A stretch of DNA of 64,000 bases from Cyanodermella asteris (Eukaryota > Ascomycota > Lecanoromycetes > Ostropales > Stictidaceae), in the NCBI GenBank assembly GCA_900618795.1, contig UYJD01000014.1, positions 245,427-309,426 on the forward strand. Direction: 5' to 3'. A model generated the notes under the pieces. The model did no database searches, had not been told where the DNA came from, and worked only from the letters and a program-made list of their open reading frames with translations. This document shows, in pieces, positions 54,357 through 63,395 of this stretch; within the stretch, counting starts at the first letter, position 1; the number at the start of each line of letters is the position of its first letter. A program made the translations under genes and the position numbers.

Positions 54357-56309
54357 TCAAATGAATTTGCGCCTTTTCGCCACCGTTAACCCTGTCAAGA
54401 CAAAGAGCGCAATGACACCAACGATGCCAAAGAACCAGCCAAAAGTTTCTTCGCCTTGCCCGGGCACGTGCACGTTCATTCCAAACAGACCGGTAATCAG
54501 GTTCATCGGAACTAGTAGCGTTGCGACCACAGTAATCTTGGAGAGAACCTCGTTCGCACGGTTGCCCTGCATAAGATGATCGACGGACAGGTGAGCCAGG
54601 TAGTTGTTATGGCTGCGCGATAGGATCTTTTCGAAAGAGATCAGGTTGCTCATCATGGTAACAACGTGGTCCTGAATGTCACCGAGGTAGAGACCAATCT
54701 CGTGTCGAGGAGTGACACTGTACTGCTCGTTGCAGCGTTTGGCGAAGCCCTTGATGACATCGCCTTTGCCGCCCAGTAGGCGCATGAGCGACGTGACTCT
54801 CTTGCGGCACTCGCCGATGCTCCGCAAAAGAGGGAGGGAATCTTCGGCACGCAGCACGAAGACTTGATCCTCAATCTGGTCAGACTCACGCTCTATCTCT
54901 TGAAGGTAGGGCGCGAACGAGTCAACGATGTCGTCGATGATGGCGTAGCAGATCCAATCAGCCGTCAAGTTGATGTAGTCCCTCAGTTTGCCAATTCTTC
55001 CACGCACGTGGGCCGCATGGGGCGTTGTCTTGTAGCTGAAGCTGAGGATGCCTGTCCGGAAGACCACCATGTAAACCATCACCGGGTCAAGGAACTCTTC
55101 GCTCGCAGGGTCCATCACAAACGATCGGAACGAGACAAAGTAGTACTGCTTGAAGAGCTCCACCTTTTCGCGGGTCTCTTGCTTTTCAATATCCTCGGCC
55201 GTCAGCCTGTGAATGCCGAAGGCCTTTTGAACCAGATCAACCTCCTCCTCGCTCGGGTTCATGATGTCCAGCCAGAAAGTGCCGTTCTCCTCGGGAATAT
55301 CGAAAAGGTCGCGGAACGATTCGCCAGGCATGAGCAGGTCGCCAATGTCCGAGACATGCACGGTTTGCTCCATTTCAGAAGAAAAGAAGCTGAACCTTTG
55401 ATCCTCTGCAACACTGGGTCGACGTTCGGGGCGGGTTGCAACCAACTTCTCATCGAGTTCGATGGCGTGAGCGTCAATGTCGAGGCCAGAGTCCGAGGGC
55501 CGCAACGTGTGAGACTTGGTTTCGGTGATATCCGTAAGCCTACCATTCTGCGCTCGGCCTGATGAAGTGTAGCTGTCGCGTCGATGGCTAAAGATCTCGA
55601 CCCGGCCACGGTTCTTTTCAGCGACGTACTCGTCAAGTGCTTCGTAGTCAATGCTAAATGACTTGGTCGGCTGCGTCTCGACCGGGAAACAGACATCGTC
55701 CTCTGGCTGGGTACGGTCGTCCACCGGCAGGTTTCGCACGCTGCCGTTGTTGAAAGTGGGACGACGACGGTGGGTGCCACCGGAGTTTGTGCGGTCACGC
55801 TGAAACTCGGAGGGCACTGCGCTGCCGAAAGTGTTGGCCCTCTCGCGACGCCGAGGCTCAGCGAAAGCATCCACCGAGTTAGGTGGAGATGTAGAGCGCG
55901 CCGAGATGGCGTCCTCGTCGATATTGCCGTCTGCCGTCAAAGTCGGGCCGGCGCCTGCCGCTGAGCGGTTTGATCTGCGTCGCCCAGGCGACCTGCCACT
56001 ACGTGGGCTCCTCCGAGTTTCCTTCGCTTCATCGTCCGTGACAGCACCATCTTCGAAATCGCGACCAACAGGTCCGTCGAATGCATTGGGAGGCAGGAGA
56101 AGAGTCGGAGCCTGAACTGATCCGACGGTGCCACGTCGGGGAGCGGGTCCAGTCGACATGTTCTGCGCAACACTTTCTCGTCGACCGAGGATCTCAGGAG
56201 AAGCGGCGGGAATCGGGCTCTGGTGGCGATGGTCGTCTAGCTCGTTGTTGGGGGTGCTATAACGAGTGTTGTCGCCATGGTCCTTGTCAGATCGCGTTGG
56301 GGAGTCCAT
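54357..56309 (-). CDS. CorA-family magnesium transporter (Alr1/Mnr2-like)
   Basis: Single-exon 650-aa protein. The N-terminal 290 residues are disordered, rich in Arg, Ser and Pro (SPRSGRSPGRRRSNRS). The cytosolic CorA domain runs about 300-580: FWLDIMNPSEEEVDLVQKAF, IHRLTAEDIEKQETREKVE, YYFVSFRSFVMDP, then the long stalk helices (YLQEIERESDQIEDQVFVLR, HNNYLAHLSVDHLMQGNRAN). Two C-terminal membrane helices follow, and the first ends in the pore signature GMN within LITGLFGMNVHVPGQ. The tail AKRRKFI is basic. Fungal members are Alr1/Alr2 (plasma membrane) and Mnr2 (vacuole). The long disordered N-terminus is compatible with either, so membrane location is open. Confidence 0.93.
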   Translation of the reverse strand: MDSPTRSDKDHGDNTRYSTPNNELDDHRHQSPIPAASPEILGRRESVAQNMSTGPAPRRGTVGSVQAPTLLLPPNAFDGPVGRDFEDGAVTDDEAKETRRSPRSGRSPGRRRSNRSAAGAGPTLTADGNIDEDAISARSTSPPNSVDAFAEPRRRERANTFGSAVPSEFQRDRTNSGGTHRRRPTFNNGSVRNLPVDDRTQPEDDVCFPVETQPTKSFSIDYEALDEYVAEKNRGRVEIFSHRRDSYTSSGRAQNGRLTDITETKSHTLRPSDSGLDIDAHAIELDEKLVATRPERRPSVAEDQRFSFFSSEMEQTVHVSDIGDLLMPGESFRDLFDIPEENGTFWLDIMNPSEEEVDLVQKAFGIHRLTAEDIEKQETREKVELFKQYYFVSFRSFVMDPASEEFLDPVMVYMVVFRTGILSFSYKTTPHAAHVRGRIGKLRDYINLTADWICYAIIDDIVDSFAPYLQEIERESDQIEDQVFVLRAEDSLPLLRSIGECRKRVTSLMRLLGGKGDVIKGFAKRCNEQYSVTPRHEIGLYLGDIQDHVVTMMSNLISFEKILSRSHNNYLAHLSVDHLMQGNRANEVLSKITVVATLLVPMNLITGLFGMNVHVPGQGEETFGWFFGIVGVIALFVLTGLTVAKRRKFI

Positions 56310-57500
56310 TGTGACGGCAGATTCTTGACCTGACTGCCGCTTGTGTCTTGAGCCTCGCGATGAATTATAATGGTGGATACGTCTTTAGAATGCTTTTATA
56401 TGTGCAGGTCCTTCTCTTTTGCCGGCTTTCCGCCCTTGAAGGCGCGTTCGCTTTTGGGTAAACTTATCCCATTGATATAAGTCGTATAGATGCAGTCGCA
56501 AAGTCTCCGGCTTCCGAGCCGGGCTGAGGAACGGTCAAGGTGACGTGCAAAAGGGCAGTTACGGAGGCTTCAGGTCGCCTCCAAGCAGGACCCTTGGCTT
56601 TGGTCCGAGCAGAGGACGGATGAAGGAGAACTGGAGGATGCGAGGTCCCGCCAACTTGCCGGCAGCAGAGGATGTCTGACCCTGAAAAGGCGCCAGGATT
56701 GGTGGATTGGATTGATGGGTGAGTAGCAAGCACGAGCGGTCAGGCGAACTGACTGGTTTCTCGTGGGTTATCGTGGGGGAGCAGGTGCTCTTGCAAGAGG
56801 ATCGACAGACGCGCAGTGTTTTGCACAGAGCGCGATATGAAGTTGCGTGCGTAGGATGACGCCGGAAGTAGATTGGAAAGGGTGTCTGGAATATAAAGTG
56901 CAGTGCACTGAGGTGGTGAAGAAGTGGGACGGGGGGAGGTTGACGGCGACGGCAATGTTTTTCAAGGCTGGGCGCACAAGTCTGTCGGGGAGCAAAAGCA
57001 ATAATGACGCTCAAACTTTTTTCCCGCGAAAGACTGCAAGTTGTTCCGCAACGTGTGCCGCCATGCCCAGGTCCTTTCGTCGAATTATCTTTCGAGTTCA
57101 CTTTCTTGCTTTTTTCTTCCCCTGGTCTCACCCCAAGTTCTGCTGGAGTCTGGCCTGCTTGCGTGGCTTGCTACATGCAGTAAATCGCTCATCCAGCTGT
57201 CCGTTTTGGCGTGCAGAACCCCTCGTCGCTACTTTCTACGCTCCTCCACGTCTTGTCCCAATTATTCCACGCCCGGTCCACGGCTATATCGAATGGGCAG
57301 CGTGAGCAGCATTTGCAACTGCCGGATCCAGCCCAGTCTGTAAAGCTGACTCTTTGCACCACCGCGCGCGCGACGCGCAAGGATCGGCTGCGCTCCTGGA
57401 GGATCCTGGCATGCACGCACCAATCCCGTTCCCTGCTTTGTACGAGCTGATTCACGCAGCATCATCGCTGCATAGCTACGCCTGCTGCGCGATCCGGCTC
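56310..57500. other. Intergenic upstream of the CorA gene
   Basis: About 1.2 kb containing the CorA promoter and leader. Open frames such as 56559-57131 minus (190 codons) are Ser/Pro/His-rich and unconvincing. The upstream end adjoins the inverted-repeat element. Confidence 0.45.
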
Positions 57501-57505
57501 AGTAG

Positions 57506-57656
57506 CACCCTGCGCAAAAAAAAACGAGACACTGATCTGTGCTTACTCCGCTCTAAAACTACGTATGCTTTCTTTCACGTCGAATAACTCCCGCAACTCT
57601 TAAGCTATAGACCTATAGATAGTCGTAAAAGAATCGTAATCACTTAGCGACTCGAA
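57506..57656 (+). repeat. Left terminal inverted repeat of the MITE
   Basis: About 150 bp starting CACCCTGCGC and running through CTTAAGAGTTGCGG-complementary sequence to the TpA-rich core. It pairs with 57828-57979. Confidence 0.85.
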
Positions 57657-57827
57657 TTATATAGACTTTTAATCCTTTATTCGTAGGTATAGGCTACGCG
57701 GTATACTTAAAGTCGAAGGATACCTCGGGGTTAAGCACTTTTAGTACCCGAAAAAGCATTTTCGGTCGTATCTTTATAATTTTTTCCCGACCGTACCGGT
57801 AGACTTAATATTCTATAATAGATATAG

Positions 57828-57979
57828 TTCGAATCGCGAAGTGATTACGATTCTTTTACGACTATCTATAGGTCTATAGCTTAAGAGTTGCGGGAGTTAT
57901 TCGACGTGAAAGAAAGCATACGTAGTTTTAGAGCGGAGTAAGCACAGATCAGTGTCTCGTTTTTTTTTGCGCAGGGGTG
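57828..57979 (-). repeat. Right terminal inverted repeat of the MITE
   Basis: Reverse complement of the left arm, with 135 contiguous identical positions, ending TTTTGCGCAGGGGTG immediately before the second AGTAG. Confidence 0.85.
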
Positions 57980-57984
57980 AGTAG

Positions 57985-58203
57985 GTCGTCTCCAGGAGCC
58001 AAGGCCGCTTGGGCAGCGCCGGCCCGTCGCCGCGTTGCGAGGCATCCACTGCTCTGTTCGTTGGGGGCGTCGCGGCCCATTTCCCTGCACAAGGATCATC
58101 AACACTTGATTTCGCTTGTCGATTTTGTCGTCATTCGTCTCTATATGTCGTCGCCCACGCTGCTGTGCAGGCTGTGGTCTATCAAATGCAAGCCTCCGAG
58201 CCA
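57985..58203. other. 3' flank of prephenate dehydratase
   Basis: A 219-bp spacer between the transposon and the dehydratase stop codon. Probably the 3' UTR; no gene seen. Confidence 0.45.
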
Positions 58204-59321
58204 CTATACTCCTCCTCTCTTCCTCCAGTTGCCATGCCATCTCCACTCCTCGGTAACCTGCTTGACTTTTTCCAGCGTCTTGTCGACGGCATCCTGGCCT
58301 TTGCGCCCCTCAAATTCGATGAAGAAGGTGTAATGCCAAGGTCGCGTTCGACTTGGCCTGCTGTTGATACTCGTCATGTTGAGGCCAAACTTGGTGAACA
58401 AGTCCAAAACCTGACTCAATGAACCCGGCTTGAAATGATTGATGGTGAAGCTGATGAATGTCTTCCAGTGCCTGGGCTCTGCCGCCTCGCCGTTCTCTAA
58501 AGTCAGCCCAGCAAGTTTTGGCTCCTCGACTGGTTCTGGCTGCTCAGATTCTGTCAGCCGGAGAACTAGGAATCTCGTCTCATTATCGGGCCGGTCTTCG
58601 ATCCCCGAAGCCAAGATTTCCAGCCCGTGCACCTCCGCTGCCATTCGACTCGAAATCGCTGCCGACATCTTTTCGGGATCCTCTGCCACCATTTGCGCTG
58701 CACGGGACGTACTGCTAACCTCCTGTCTCTCCGCACCTTTCAGATGTGCCGAAAGAAACGCCTCGCATTGCCCGAACGCCTGCGGATGCGAGTAGATTTT
58801 GCGAATGTGCTGCACCCGCTTCTTTGGCTTGGCCTTTGGCTTGGTCGGCAGTGGTACCTTGTTCGTAGGCGTAGCTTCCCCAGACTCGACCTCTCCGTCG
58901 TCCGAGGATGATGCAAAACCGAGTAGACAGTGATGCACGGCAATGTAAACTTCACCGATGACCTCGATGTTGTTGTAGTGGCCCGCCTTGTCGCCGAAGA
59001 TGTCCAGTGTCTGGATCACGGCGCCGTTGCTGGAGTTCTCGAAAGGGACGACGCCGAAGCGGACTGACTTGTCTTGCACGGCATGAAAGACGTCTGAACA
59101 CGTCAGTACTTGTAGTCCCAGAAACACGCCGCCAAAGCTTCACTAATAGTACAACAAAAAAACGGTAGTGCCGTACCGACAATGGATCCGCGCGGTTGCA
59201 GGTCGTATTCGCTCGCATCGAAATTGTCCACCGTCGCCTGATGCGTGTACGACGAAGGCGGGCCCAGATATGCTATACCCGGCTTCCCAGCGGACACGAC
59301 GCCATTGCCGTTCGTGGCCAT
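58204..59321 (-). CDS. PHA2: Prephenate dehydratase (phenylalanine biosynthesis)
   Basis: Converts prephenate to phenylpyruvate. Two exons on the minus strand, 59321-59177 and 59093-58204, give 344 aa. The 83-bp intron begins GTACGG, has a TACTGAC branch site and ends GTTCAG. The start MATNGNGVVSAGKPGIAYLG, then GPPSSYTHQATVDNF, is the usual PDT entry. After splicing, DVFHAVQDKSVRFGVVPFEN and SSNGAVIQTLD form the conserved first lobe. The later block with IYSHPQAFGQCEAFL and the STSRAAQMVAED region completes the catalytic domain; the usual Thr-Arg-Phe motif is seen in NETRFLVL. The C-terminal 95 residues are an ACT domain (SFTINHFKPGSLSQVLDLFT, NMTSINSRPSRTRPWHYTFF) for phenylalanine feedback. 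A Lys/Pro-rich insert sits near residue 150. Confidence 0.95.
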
Positions 59322-60223
59322 TTCGAGGCCACTCTCAGCGACCAAGTAGCCAACTTGGCGGACTTGAATTGAATCTTCAACGAGAGGGCGCACTCGCTCA
59401 AATACAACGTCTTCGTATACACATACAAGATGCAGTGTGATGAGGATGTGCTCCGGATGTTGTACATGCGCCGTCCTGTCGCGACGGAGACGAGCGGAAA
59501 CTTTCCGTCAAGTGTTCGTGAGCGGGCAAAGCAGTAGTGAGCTAGCTAGCGAGTGAGCGAGTGAGCTTTGAGAGGATTTTCAATCGTACCGGGTCCTGCG
59601 TTCAATAATCATGTAATCCAGGATTCCTTGACAGATACTCTGATACAGCTTGATTCTTCTTCCGGGGATTGGAAGACGTCTAGATGAACATTGTCATCTT
59701 TGCCTCCGAGAGGCATTAAAGTATCCGGTTGAGTTTACCTGCTGGGAGGGCTGCGATCTGGGGTTCGTTTCGGTCGCGCGCCTAGTAGTTGAGTGGTCTT
59801 GGCTGCATGTCATTTTACTTCCGATTATCGGGGTCTGTCATGCGCCGGGCGATCATGCTGAATCTATGTACTGTTCGACACATCACGCGAATCACAATCA
59901 CTCGATGGCCTCTGCAAGAGTTACAATACTGGCCACGCAATATTGATATTAGCGATGTCTGAGAAAGTGGTCAGGTCTGAGATCAGGTCTCGGCATATCT
60001 TCGCTACGTTGTACCATCGAGAGCGGAATCTTAGTATCAATTGACGTGTGTAACCTCTGAGTTTCACAAAAACGTCCTCCCTCCCGGCCGCGTCAATTCA
60101 TCGAGCTTCCCCAAACGCCACGCTGAAAACGAAACAGCAGCCGTAAAATTTGTTTTTCTTTTTCATCTCAAAAGCGCTTCCGCCCCAAAATACCTTTTCC
60201 AGTCGTATTCTTCCCCCCTCGGA
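59322..60223. other. Intergenic between PHA2 and AVT1
   Basis: About 900 bp with the PHA2 promoter and the AVT1 3' UTR. A small imperfect repeat of GAGTGAGC/GAGCTAGC units lies near 59528-59566. No gene was recognised. Confidence 0.45.
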
Positions 60224-62218
60224 TCACGAATGCGTGATGGAAGAAGGCAGAAACGCCCAGACCGTCCCGACCACCGCCAAAACCAGACTGATCACGCCCA
60301 TGGACCATAGCCCGATCCTCTCCAAAACCCCAATCTCCTGGCTGTACAGTCTGAGGTAGAAAGCCACGGGGAAACAGATGCAGATGACCATGCAGAACAG
60401 GCTGCCCATGAAACTCATCACGCGGTCGAATCCGGGGCAGAAGATTGCAATCACCGTGATGATGGCGATGACGGCGATTCTCCCGACGATGCGCACGATC
60501 TTGCGGCCGACGTTGGACTGCTCTCGTCCGTCGTCGTCGAACTTGGTTGGCAGGCTCAATTTGGTCAGGTTCTCGACGAGGCTGAAGATGGGTTGCGCGT
60601 TGAGCGGTAGCTTGGTGATTGGTATGATGGCGATGCAGATGACCAGCAGGAGAGACAACGCTCTCGGGTAGCCGTCCGTCTCGAAGATGTTCGAAGTGAT
60701 TTCCGCCCTGGTGTCGTTGCCGAACATGAGCAATCCGATGACGGCGGTCGAGCAGTCGAGGAAGAACGTCAGCGAGAAGGTTACGGTGACGCTCTTGGCG
60801 TACTTTTGAGGATGCCTCATGTCTCGGTAGAGTTGAGGAAAGACGGCGTGACCGCCCCATGGGCTCATCAGAAGGCCTAGGCTCAGAGGGAGTGTCATCC
60901 AATTTTCGGGGAAGAGATAGGTTGCAGCCGGATCGAGCAAGGACCCGGGTGACTCTGCTTTGGACAAGCCGGCGGCGAACACCAGCACGACGATCGAAAA
61001 GCAGCTGACGACGCCGAGCAGACTCGTCAGACCAAGAAACCTGAGAGGTACGAAAGCGAGGGGCACGCTGATCAAGCCGGCCAGGATTTTCCATTCCACC
61101 ACGCCCCAGTCAGGAATAAGCAAGTGTAAACTGTCCCCGAAAAGCACCACCAGAGCCACACATGCTGTGAGAAGCTCAAACGTGAACAAAAGCCCAATGG
61201 CAATCTCCGCCGACTTTCCGAATGCAATCAGGGCAATGTCCGAGTATGTGATGACCGATCGGTCCCGGTCGAGGCATTTACCTAGCAATCGAGCGGTATA
61301 CGCCGTGGACACTGCAGCCAGAATCAACATGATGATGCCGAGTACCCATCCTGCGAAACGTATGCCAAGCGGCAGACTGAGAATTCCCACGCCAACCAAG
61401 ACGTTGGTGCTGTTCAAGATGGTCTGATAGATGGTGCTCTGCCCAACGACTTCTATCGTCATCTTCCCATCCTCGTCCTCTACCTGTTGAAGAAGCAGCG
61501 GCTCGCGGTCCTTTTCCGGTCCCGGGTGCTGATGTGTTGCCTGCTCAATGAATGCTTTGGTGGCCTGCTGTCTCTGCTCCACGTCGTTCCCGGACGAAAA
61601 CGACCCGTAAGTTCCGCCCGCGAAGCTCGACGAAAATGGTGATGCAAAGACGCCTCGACTGGGAGACCGGCCCAGCAAGGGCATGTTCGGATCCAGTGCA
61701 GCGTCCGCCGGCTCTTGGGGTGTGTCCTCCATCACATCCTCTGGAGGAGTTCCATGCTGTTCGATGTGCTGGCGCAGAAGGGAATGTCTCTGTCTCACGG
61801 GCTGTTCCTCGTCCGTGGGCTTCCTCCCATGCTCGAACTCGTCTTCCGATGCAACCGCAAAGGACCCTCGGACCGGAGCAATCTCGTTGAAGCCCACGGC
61901 ACGCTGCCACGACCTGGCGAAATTGTTGATCGAGTTCACTCCACCCGCGTCTGCTAAGCGGCCCATTGCTGCACTGACCGACGATCTGTGAACAATTAGC
62001 ATTCGAGACATTTGCGTGACAGGTCGGCGAATGACGTACTTTCGTCGTAGTCGTGTCGGGCTTCTGGCCTCGCTCGCATGGGGATCGAGCAGATGTGTCC
62101 GCTCTCTCGAGTCGGCATCGTCTGCGAATTGGACCCTACCACTGCCTTGAGAGGTGTTGGAGTTCTGTCGCTGGCGCCCCTGCTGGTAATCGTCCCACGT
62201 ATACGTCTTGCCCGACAT
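60224..62218 (-). CDS. AVT1: Vacuolar amino-acid transporter (AVT1-like, AAAP family)
   Basis: Proton-coupled amino-acid transporter, probably vacuolar. The ATG at 62218 (MSGKTYTWDDYQQGRQRQNS) is preferred to the one at 62233. A probable 54-bp intron (62039 down to 61986, GTACGT...GTTCACAG with a GCTAAT branch site) gives exons 62218-62040 and 61985-60224 and 646 aa. Without splicing the frame stays open and 18 residues are added. The N-terminal 265 residues are polar and disordered, as in yeast Avt1. About eleven membrane segments follow, starting QTILNSTNVLVGVGILSLPL, the conserved first AAAP helix, and including LLMSPWGGHAVFPQLYRDM and CIAIIPITKLPLNAQPIF. The end VVGTVWAFLPSSITHS closes the last helix. 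Confidence 0.9.
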   Translation of the reverse strand: MSGKTYTWDDYQQGRQRQNSNTSQGSGRVQFADDADSRERTHLLDPHASEARSPTRLRRKYVIRRPVTQMSRMLIVHRSSVSAAMGRLADAGGVNSINNFARSWQRAVGFNEIAPVRGSFAVASEDEFEHGRKPTDEEQPVRQRHSLLRQHIEQHGTPPEDVMEDTPQEPADAALDPNMPLLGRSPSRGVFASPFSSSFAGGTYGSFSSGNDVEQRQQATKAFIEQATHQHPGPEKDREPLLLQQVEDEDGKMTIEVVGQSTIYQTILNSTNVLVGVGILSLPLGIRFAGWVLGIIMLILAAVSTAYTARLLGKCLDRDRSVITYSDIALIAFGKSAEIAIGLLFTFELLTACVALVVLFGDSLHLLIPDWGVVEWKILAGLISVPLAFVPLRFLGLTSLLGVVSCFSIVVLVFAAGLSKAESPGSLLDPAATYLFPENWMTLPLSLGLLMSPWGGHAVFPQLYRDMRHPQKYAKSVTVTFSLTFFLDCSTAVIGLLMFGNDTRAEITSNIFETDGYPRALSLLLVICIAIIPITKLPLNAQPIFSLVENLTKLSLPTKFDDDGREQSNVGRKIVRIVGRIAVIAIITVIAIFCPGFDRVMSFMGSLFCMVICICFPVAFYLRLYSQEIGVLERIGLWSMGVISLVLAVVGTVWAFLPSSITHS

Positions 62219-63395
62219 TATGCAAAGCGACAACCGTCGCAGTCAGAAACAGCTTCAAGGTTGACAAGAAAAACGCCCACGGTAGGTCACAAAGTCGGCC
62301 GCGGCGTACACGCCTCCAGAATAGTCTTGTTAGTCAGGATGTGTCGCGTGTTCATCTCCACACTACAGAGCGTGGGTTCATGGCTCAAATTGCGGGATGG
62401 ATCAAGCGGGCAACAGTTGTGCAGTCGGCAAACGATTCCCCCAACCCGCTCGCAACGGCAGGCAGGAAAACTGAAGAAAGTGGGCAAAAGAAAGAAAAAA
62501 GAAGATTGAAGCGGGAGTAGAGAGAGAAAGGAAGGAAGAACGTGTCTACGTCAAAGTTGCAACGGCAAGAGAGTCATGTGAGGCGCTGGGGAGCTTAAGG
62601 TAGCTAGCTCAAAAGCTGACAGGCATGGTCGTGGTTCAAGAGGGGGGGAAGATCATTCGACCCATAGAAACCCCGTCGTTATCAGTAGGTAGTTCGCTTC
62701 CAGTTCATTTTGCGTTTTGCCGTTGCCGGCCTCAGGTCCCTTCCCCGACCTGCACCGTTTGACTTTTCGACCTCTCGCTTCCCGCTGCCGCTGCTTGAGC
62801 GCCCGCCGGCCGTTTGTTGCTTACTTTGAAGAAGCGAAGTTGCTTCGAGACGAAGCGCGCGGATGCTTGCTCTGATTTGTCGGGGATTGTGAGGGCGAAG
62901 AGGCTCGAGTGCAGTCGCAGCTTTCTTATTGGGCTGTTTGCATGCCGCTGATAGCGCTGATGAAGTGACCCACTGGAGTCCACCGGGCTGCGACGCCAAG
63001 GAGTCGAGCATTGACGGCAGCATCATCATCCATCCCTGTCCATCCTTGCGTCGGCTCCCTTTCGCTCGTTCACTGCAGGTCTCCCTTGCTGGTATAGGTA
63101 CCTCTTTGCGTGCGGAATTACTTGTCTGGGTGCTTCTCTAGGAGCGTATACAGGAGCTCATATACTTGTTCACCTAGACATGTAATTGCTTCCTTACCGA
63201 CCTTCTCACGGGAGCATATGTTCGAGTATTCAACAAATAGCCTGCAATGATATTGGCTACATCTAACACTCATTGATAATTTGAGCAACTACTTTGTCTG
63301 CGTCGCAATATGTTCGCCGTACTGAGACCACGATATTATAAATAAATGCAACAATCCACGTAATCATGGCCCGTTGGCTCGACTTCACCACCTGA
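62219..63395. other. Intergenic upstream of AVT1
   Basis: About 1.2 kb with the AVT1 promoter and the 3' region of the last gene. A purine-rich tract on the plus strand (about 62463-62540, so CT-rich in the AVT1 sense) is the only compositional feature noted. Confidence 0.45.

Larger units (their letters stand above)
57501..57984. mobile_element. Non-autonomous DNA transposon (MITE) with long inverted repeats
   Basis: A 474-bp element (57506-57979) lies between direct repeats AGTAG at 57501-57505 and 57980-57984, the expected 5-bp target-site duplication. Its ends are inverted repeats beginning CACCC(C)TGCGC followed by nine A. From 57511 to 57645 the left arm is identical to the reverse complement of 57973-57839, and similarity continues about 10 bp further with two mismatches. 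One C is extra in the right terminal run. The roughly 170-bp interior is AT-rich, has no coding frame and is almost free of TpG and CpA. No transposase is present, so it would need one in trans. CAC termini with 5-bp duplications recall Transib, but superfamily is not established. Confidence 0.85.

Noticed and set aside
59528-59566. Short GAGTGAGC/GAGCTAGC repeats near PHA2
   Set aside because: Too short and irregular to be an array or a defined regulatory element; probably simple sequence.
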